Position numbers and translations under genes: made by a program. This document shows, piece after piece, positions 61,114-64,000 of a DNA stretch of 64,000 nucleotides (positions are counted from its first letter, which is position 1; the number at the start of each line of letters is the position of its first letter). Below the pieces are notes generated by a model that searched no databases, was not told the origin of the DNA, and saw only the letters and a program-made list of their open reading frames with translations. This DNA comes from Mycolicibacter kumamotonensis. GTDB lineage: Bacteria; Actinomycetota; Actinomycetes; Mycobacteriales; Mycobacteriaceae. The stretch covers positions 1-64,000 of the forward strand of contig NZ_MVHU01000003.1 of NCBI RefSeq assembly GCF_002086285.1, in the 5' to 3' direction.

Positions 61114-62050
61114 CGGGCCGGGGCACGAGACCAGTGAGGTACGCACACGCCTGTTTACGTGCCCGCTCGCAGATGTCGAGGCTGGGCATCGTCATAAATC
61201 CGTGGACGGCACCCTCAAAGTAGCGCTGCACCGTGGGCACACCCGCACTCCGTAGCGCCTCGATGTAGGCGAGCCCCTCATCGCGCAACGGGTCATGACC
61301 GGCGATCACCGCGACCGTCGGTGGCAGTCCGGAGTGATCCGCGGCATGCAAGGGCGACGCATAAGGGTTGGTGCGGTCGGCAGCCTCGGGCACGTACTGA
61401 TCCCAATACCACCGCAGCGCCGGCAGCGGGTTGTAGTAGCCACGGCCGAACTGGCGGTAGGACTGCGTATCGAAGTCGGCCGCGATAACCGGATACAACA
61501 GCAGCTGCGCGGCCAAACTCGGCCCCATCCGGTCCCGCGCCATCAAAGCAGTGACGGCGGCAAGGTTACCGCCGGCGCTGTCGCCGCCGACGAGCAGAAG
61601 GTCCGGGTCACCTCCGAGTTCGGCGATGTGGTCCGCCGCCCAGCTGGTGACAGCGTAGGTGTCCTCCGCGGCAGCAGGCCAGCGCCCCTCCTCTGACGCG
61701 CGCCGGTAGTGCACTGAGACGACAACGGCGGGAAGACGATTCGCGAAATCGCGGCACAGGCCGTCGTGACTGTCCAGATCACAGAACACCCAGCCGCCGC
61801 CGTGCGCGTAGACCAGGGTGGGGACCGGCGTCTCATCGGCCGAGCGGGGACGGTAGATGCGGACCTGCACCGGTCCATCGGGGCCGGCGATTGTGCGGTC
61901 GTGCACCTGGGCCACGGGTTCGGGGTTCGCTGCGGGTGTGAAACGGGCGCGGATGGCGGCCCGGGCTTCGTCGCCCGTCATGGTGTGGACCGGTGGGAAT
62001 CCGGCGTCCAGCACCTCGATGATGGCCGCGATCTGCGGATCCAGAATCAT
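61103..62050 (-). CDS. HSL-family alpha/beta hydrolase with altered DYRLAPE motif
   Basis: A 315 aa esterase/lipase relative. HGGG oxyanion motif (83-86), Ser158 in GGDSAGG, and C-terminal Asp (AGHDPLRDEG) and His (VHGFM) complete a triad. The usual DYRLAPE motif reads HYRRASE (114-120), which may alter the substrate pocket. ATG 62050 overlaps the iclR stop by 4 nt, so it is expressed with its regulator. Confidence 0.82.
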   Translation of the reverse strand: MILDPQIAAIIEVLDAGFPPVHTMTGDEARAAIRARFTPAANPEPVAQVHDRTIAGPDGPVQVRIYRPRSADETPVPTLVYAHGGGWVFCDLDSHDGLCRDFANRLPAVVVSVHYRRASEEGRWPAAAEDTYAVTSWAADHIAELGGDPDLLLVGGDSAGGNLAAVTALMARDRMGPSLAAQLLLYPVIAADFDTQSYRQFGRGYYNPLPALRWYWDQYVPEAADRTNPYASPLHAADHSGLPPTVAVIAGHDPLRDEGLAYIEALRSAGVPTVQRYFEGAVHGFMTMPSLDICERARKQACAYLTGLVPRPVKK

Positions 62051-62928
62051 GCGAGCTGCAGGCTCGCGTTGTGAACCGCTGGGCGCGCGGTCGGACCTCC
62101 GCGTAGCGGCCGCATCGGCTGCAGCGTCGGCGCAACGCGGATGGGTCCGCAGTCCACGGCCCGCCAGATGCCCATCGCGGCGATCCGCACCGGGGCGACC
62201 AGACGTTGGTCGAACATCATCCGGTTCATCGGACCACAGACGGAAATCGCTGCGACCGCTTCGCCCGGCTCGCCTATCGGTGCGGCAACGCAACCGAAGC
62301 CGGGCAGCGACTCCTCTCGGTCGAAGGCAATGCCGCGAGAGCGTACTTTCAGCAGTTCGTTACGCAGCTGAGCATGGGTGGAGATCGAGTACTTGGTCTG
62401 TCGCGGGAGCAGATCGCCGTCCAGCGCGTCCAACCCGTCCCCGTCGGCGAATGCCAACATCGCCTTGCCCAAGGCCGTACAGTGCGCCAACTGGCGACCG
62501 CCGACCCGGGAGGGCAGCGCCGCCGCCATCCGGTTACCGACCTTCTCCATGTACACGACATCGGGCCCGTCCAGGACGGCGAGGTGGACCACCAGGCCGG
62601 TCACCGCGTGCAGCTCGTGCAGCTTGGGGATGGCCGCTTTGTGCAAGCGATCCTGGTGCACGGCCAGCGAACCGAGTTCGACCAGCCGCATCCCCAGCTC
62701 GTAGTCGCGTCCACTGCGGCGTAGCCAGCGCAGCTGAACAAGGCGCTCGAGCATCCGGTGCGCAGACGAACGCGGCAGGCCGGTCCGTCGCACGATCTGG
62801 GCCAATGTCAGGCGCCCGGGCCCGTCGAACGCGTCGAGCACCAGGGAGACCCGGTCGATGACGGCGCTGGGGGTTTCGGTTGCGGCCTTCTTGGGAGCGG
62901 TTGCGGGCAACGTGGCGGCGGGGGCCAT
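62047..62928 (-). CDS. IclR family transcriptional regulator
   Basis: A 293 aa regulator. N-terminal winged helix (about 20-85: LTLAQIVRRTGLPRSSAHRMLERLVQL) and a C-terminal ligand domain with the IclR signature (SRGIAFDREESLPGFGCVAAPI). IclR proteins often control aromatic or sterol catabolism with a pathway metabolite as effector. ATG 62928 has GAGGAG about 8 nt upstream. A 13-bp palindrome immediately upstream suggests autoregulation. Confidence 0.88.
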   Translation of the reverse strand: MAPAATLPATAPKKAATETPSAVIDRVSLVLDAFDGPGRLTLAQIVRRTGLPRSSAHRMLERLVQLRWLRRSGRDYELGMRLVELGSLAVHQDRLHKAAIPKLHELHAVTGLVVHLAVLDGPDVVYMEKVGNRMAAALPSRVGGRQLAHCTALGKAMLAFADGDGLDALDGDLLPRQTKYSISTHAQLRNELLKVRSRGIAFDREESLPGFGCVAAPIGEPGEAVAAISVCGPMNRMMFDQRLVAPVRIAAMGIWRAVDCGPIRVAPTLQPMRPLRGGPTARPAVHNASLQLA

Positions 62929-62950
62929 CGAGTTCTCCTCCGTATTACTA

Positions 62951-62981
62951 ATAGACATATGCCTAATGGGCATATGTCTAT
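62951..62981. promoter_or_regulatory. Perfect 13-bp inverted repeat, candidate IclR operator
   Basis: ATAGACATATGCC (62951-62963), spacer TAATG, then GGCATATGTCTAT (62969-62981): perfect arms centred 38 nt upstream of the iclR start. Its AT content stands out against the GC-rich surroundings. It also lies downstream of the partial flavoprotein gene, so control acts on iclR and the hydrolase. Confidence 0.7.
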
Positions 62982-63053
62982 CACATGTGTGTGCCTGCTG
63001 TCACACCCATCGCCGGATTCGAATTGCGGCACAGCCGCGGCATGCACGCCTGA

Positions 63054-64000
63054 TCAGGCTTGTGCGGCGCTGCGTCCCGCCCGCCGGCCATAGAAGCTGC
63101 CGTCGCCCAGCGAGATTCCGCTGGCATAGCCCCACGCGGCGAGCCCGGCGGCCGAACGTCCCGCCGCGAAGAGCCCGGGGATCGGCGCGCCGCTCACGTG
63201 CAGCACCTCGGCGTCGAGCGTGGTGGCCAGACCGCCAAGGGTGAACCCGCCGGTGCATTCGCGAAGGTCGATGGCCCCAATCGGCGAGCCGATGGGCTTG
63301 AGCCACTGCGCCTTCTTGTGCAGTAACGGATCGATCCCGCGGACCGCCCCCTCGTTGTAGGCGGCGACCGTGGCCTGCAGCGCGCCGGGGGCCATGCCCA
63401 GCTCGGATTCCAGATCGGCAACGGTGTCAGCCACCCAGGTGGGTGGCCGCATCATGAGCTTCGGCGAAACCGAGGCCATCGCTGCTTCCTGGGCGGCGTC
63501 GTCGAGGATCAGGTAGGCGATGTTGTCCTGGTGGTAGAGCGTCAGCTGGCCGATCCGGCCTGGATAGGTGTCCTCGGCCACGTAGCGCTGGCCCCGGCCG
63601 TTGACGATGATGCCGCGCACGAGTTGCTGCGGGTCGATGAAGATAGCGACCTCGGTGGCATCCATGTGGGCGAGGTCGGCGCCGAGCGCCTGGGCCATCC
63701 GGATCGACTGACCATCGTGTTGCTCCACCGAAGCCGCGGGCCGGCCCGCGATGCGGGGAGCGAACTGCGTCACCATGGCCTCGTTGTAGGCGAAGCTTCC
63801 CGTCGCCAGCACCACCCCGCGGCGAGCACGAAGTGCGATCTCGGTGCCGTACTGGCGCGCGACGACCCCGACGACCCGGCCGTCGGACTCGACGACGAGT
63901 CGCTGCGCGCGAATGTCGTAGAGCGCCCGGGCGCCCGCGGCCAGGGCCGTGTCGACGAGCGGCTTCATCAGCATGTAGCCGGCACTGGCCTCGCCCTGCT
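63054..64000 (-). CDS. FAD-dependent oxidoreductase, KstD/fumarate reductase-like (partial, 5' end outside window)
   Basis: The C-terminal 315 or so residues of a FAD_binding_2 protein; the frame runs open to the window end, so the N-terminal FAD motif is not visible. Recognisable parts are LRARRGVVLATGSFAYNE, a central LGADLAHMDATEVAIF, and the C-terminal ECTGGFTLGGLATTLDAEV with GLFAAGRSAAGL. It resembles the KstD-like proteins but lacks their SYPGAG loop (it has WGYASGISLGDG), so a different ring or alkene substrate is likely. Confidence 0.75.
   Translation of the reverse strand, partial: QGEASAGYMLMKPLVDTALAAGARALYDIRAQRLVVESDGRVVGVVARQYGTEIALRARRGVVLATGSFAYNEAMVTQFAPRIAGRPAASVEQHDGQSIRMAQALGADLAHMDATEVAIFIDPQQLVRGIIVNGRGQRYVAEDTYPGRIGQLTLYHQDNIAYLILDDAAQEAAMASVSPKLMMRPPTWVADTVADLESELGMAPGALQATVAAYNEGAVRGIDPLLHKKAQWLKPIGSPIGAIDLRECTGGFTLGGLATTLDAEVLHVSGAPIPGLFAAGRSAAGLAAWGYASGISLGDGSFYGRRAGRSAAQA

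Overview
The window is GC-rich actinobacterial DNA, most probably from a fast-growing mycobacterium (Mycobacterium/Mycolicibacterium). The evidence is a complete yrbE2-mceABCDEF locus with Mce-associated proteins, an MmpL transporter, a cmtR-DUF1490-ctpG block matching the M. tuberculosis Rv1994c-Rv1992c arrangement, a Tat-exported DUF1906 protein, and GTG starts with frequent ATGA/GTGA overlaps. I found no rRNA, tRNA or CRISPR array.

Left third, accessory DNA (1-18.4 kb). A Tn554-type recombinase trio (tnpA-tnpB-tnpC, 72-3677) is followed by an MmpL/DUF6188 pair, a hot-dog thioesterase and a TetR regulator. Matching sequence blocks before thioesterase/TetR and before DUF6188-MmpL suggest one regulator controls both. 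Next is a divergent arsM/arsR pair with two copies of an 18-bp operator. From about 10345 to 18412 lies a probable Tn7-like transposon: tnsA-tnsB-tnsC-tniQ in one overlapping operon, with cmtR-DUF1490-ctpG (Cd/Pb-type metal sensing and efflux) as cargo. Its proposed left end lies inside the 3' end of arsR.

Stress block (18.46-22.7 kb). DUF5709, a DUF417/RclC-type membrane protein, a deleted remnant of a flavin disulfide reductase, two NAD(P)-dependent oxidoreductases, MsrB and MsrA form what looks like an oxidant (perhaps reactive-chlorine) defence block. Three promoters here carry the same compound operator: TCACCCGGGTGA, then GGGTGA-N7-TCACCC starting exactly 22 bp after the start of the first palindrome. 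I regard this as the most interesting undescribed signal in the window.

Middle (22.7-38 kb). Convergent and single genes follow: DUF1906, a carotenoid-biosynthesis-like membrane protein, a small secreted protein and an SDR. Then comes a full mce import operon (26.0-35.2 kb), three small exported proteins and two Mce-associated proteins.

Right third (38-64 kb). A large catabolic cluster looks built for a steroid- or terpenoid-like polycyclic substrate. It has three KstD-like flavoproteins (one partial), an HsaB-like flavin reductase, a KshA-like Rieske oxygenase, paired acyl-CoA dehydrogenases, an enoyl-CoA hydratase-like protein, ALDH, ADH, an acyl-CoA ligase, a Baeyer-Villiger monooxygenase, an old-yellow-enzyme homologue, two HSL-type hydrolases, several SDRs, and PadR and IclR regulators. 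An exact 18-bp intergenic repeat links the kstD-like/kshA promoter to the promoter of the SnoaL-SDR-hydrolase group. The inferred logic is Mce-dependent uptake, ring attack by KstD/Ksh-like enzymes and BVMO, then CoA activation and beta-oxidation. The actual substrate cannot be read from sequence alone.
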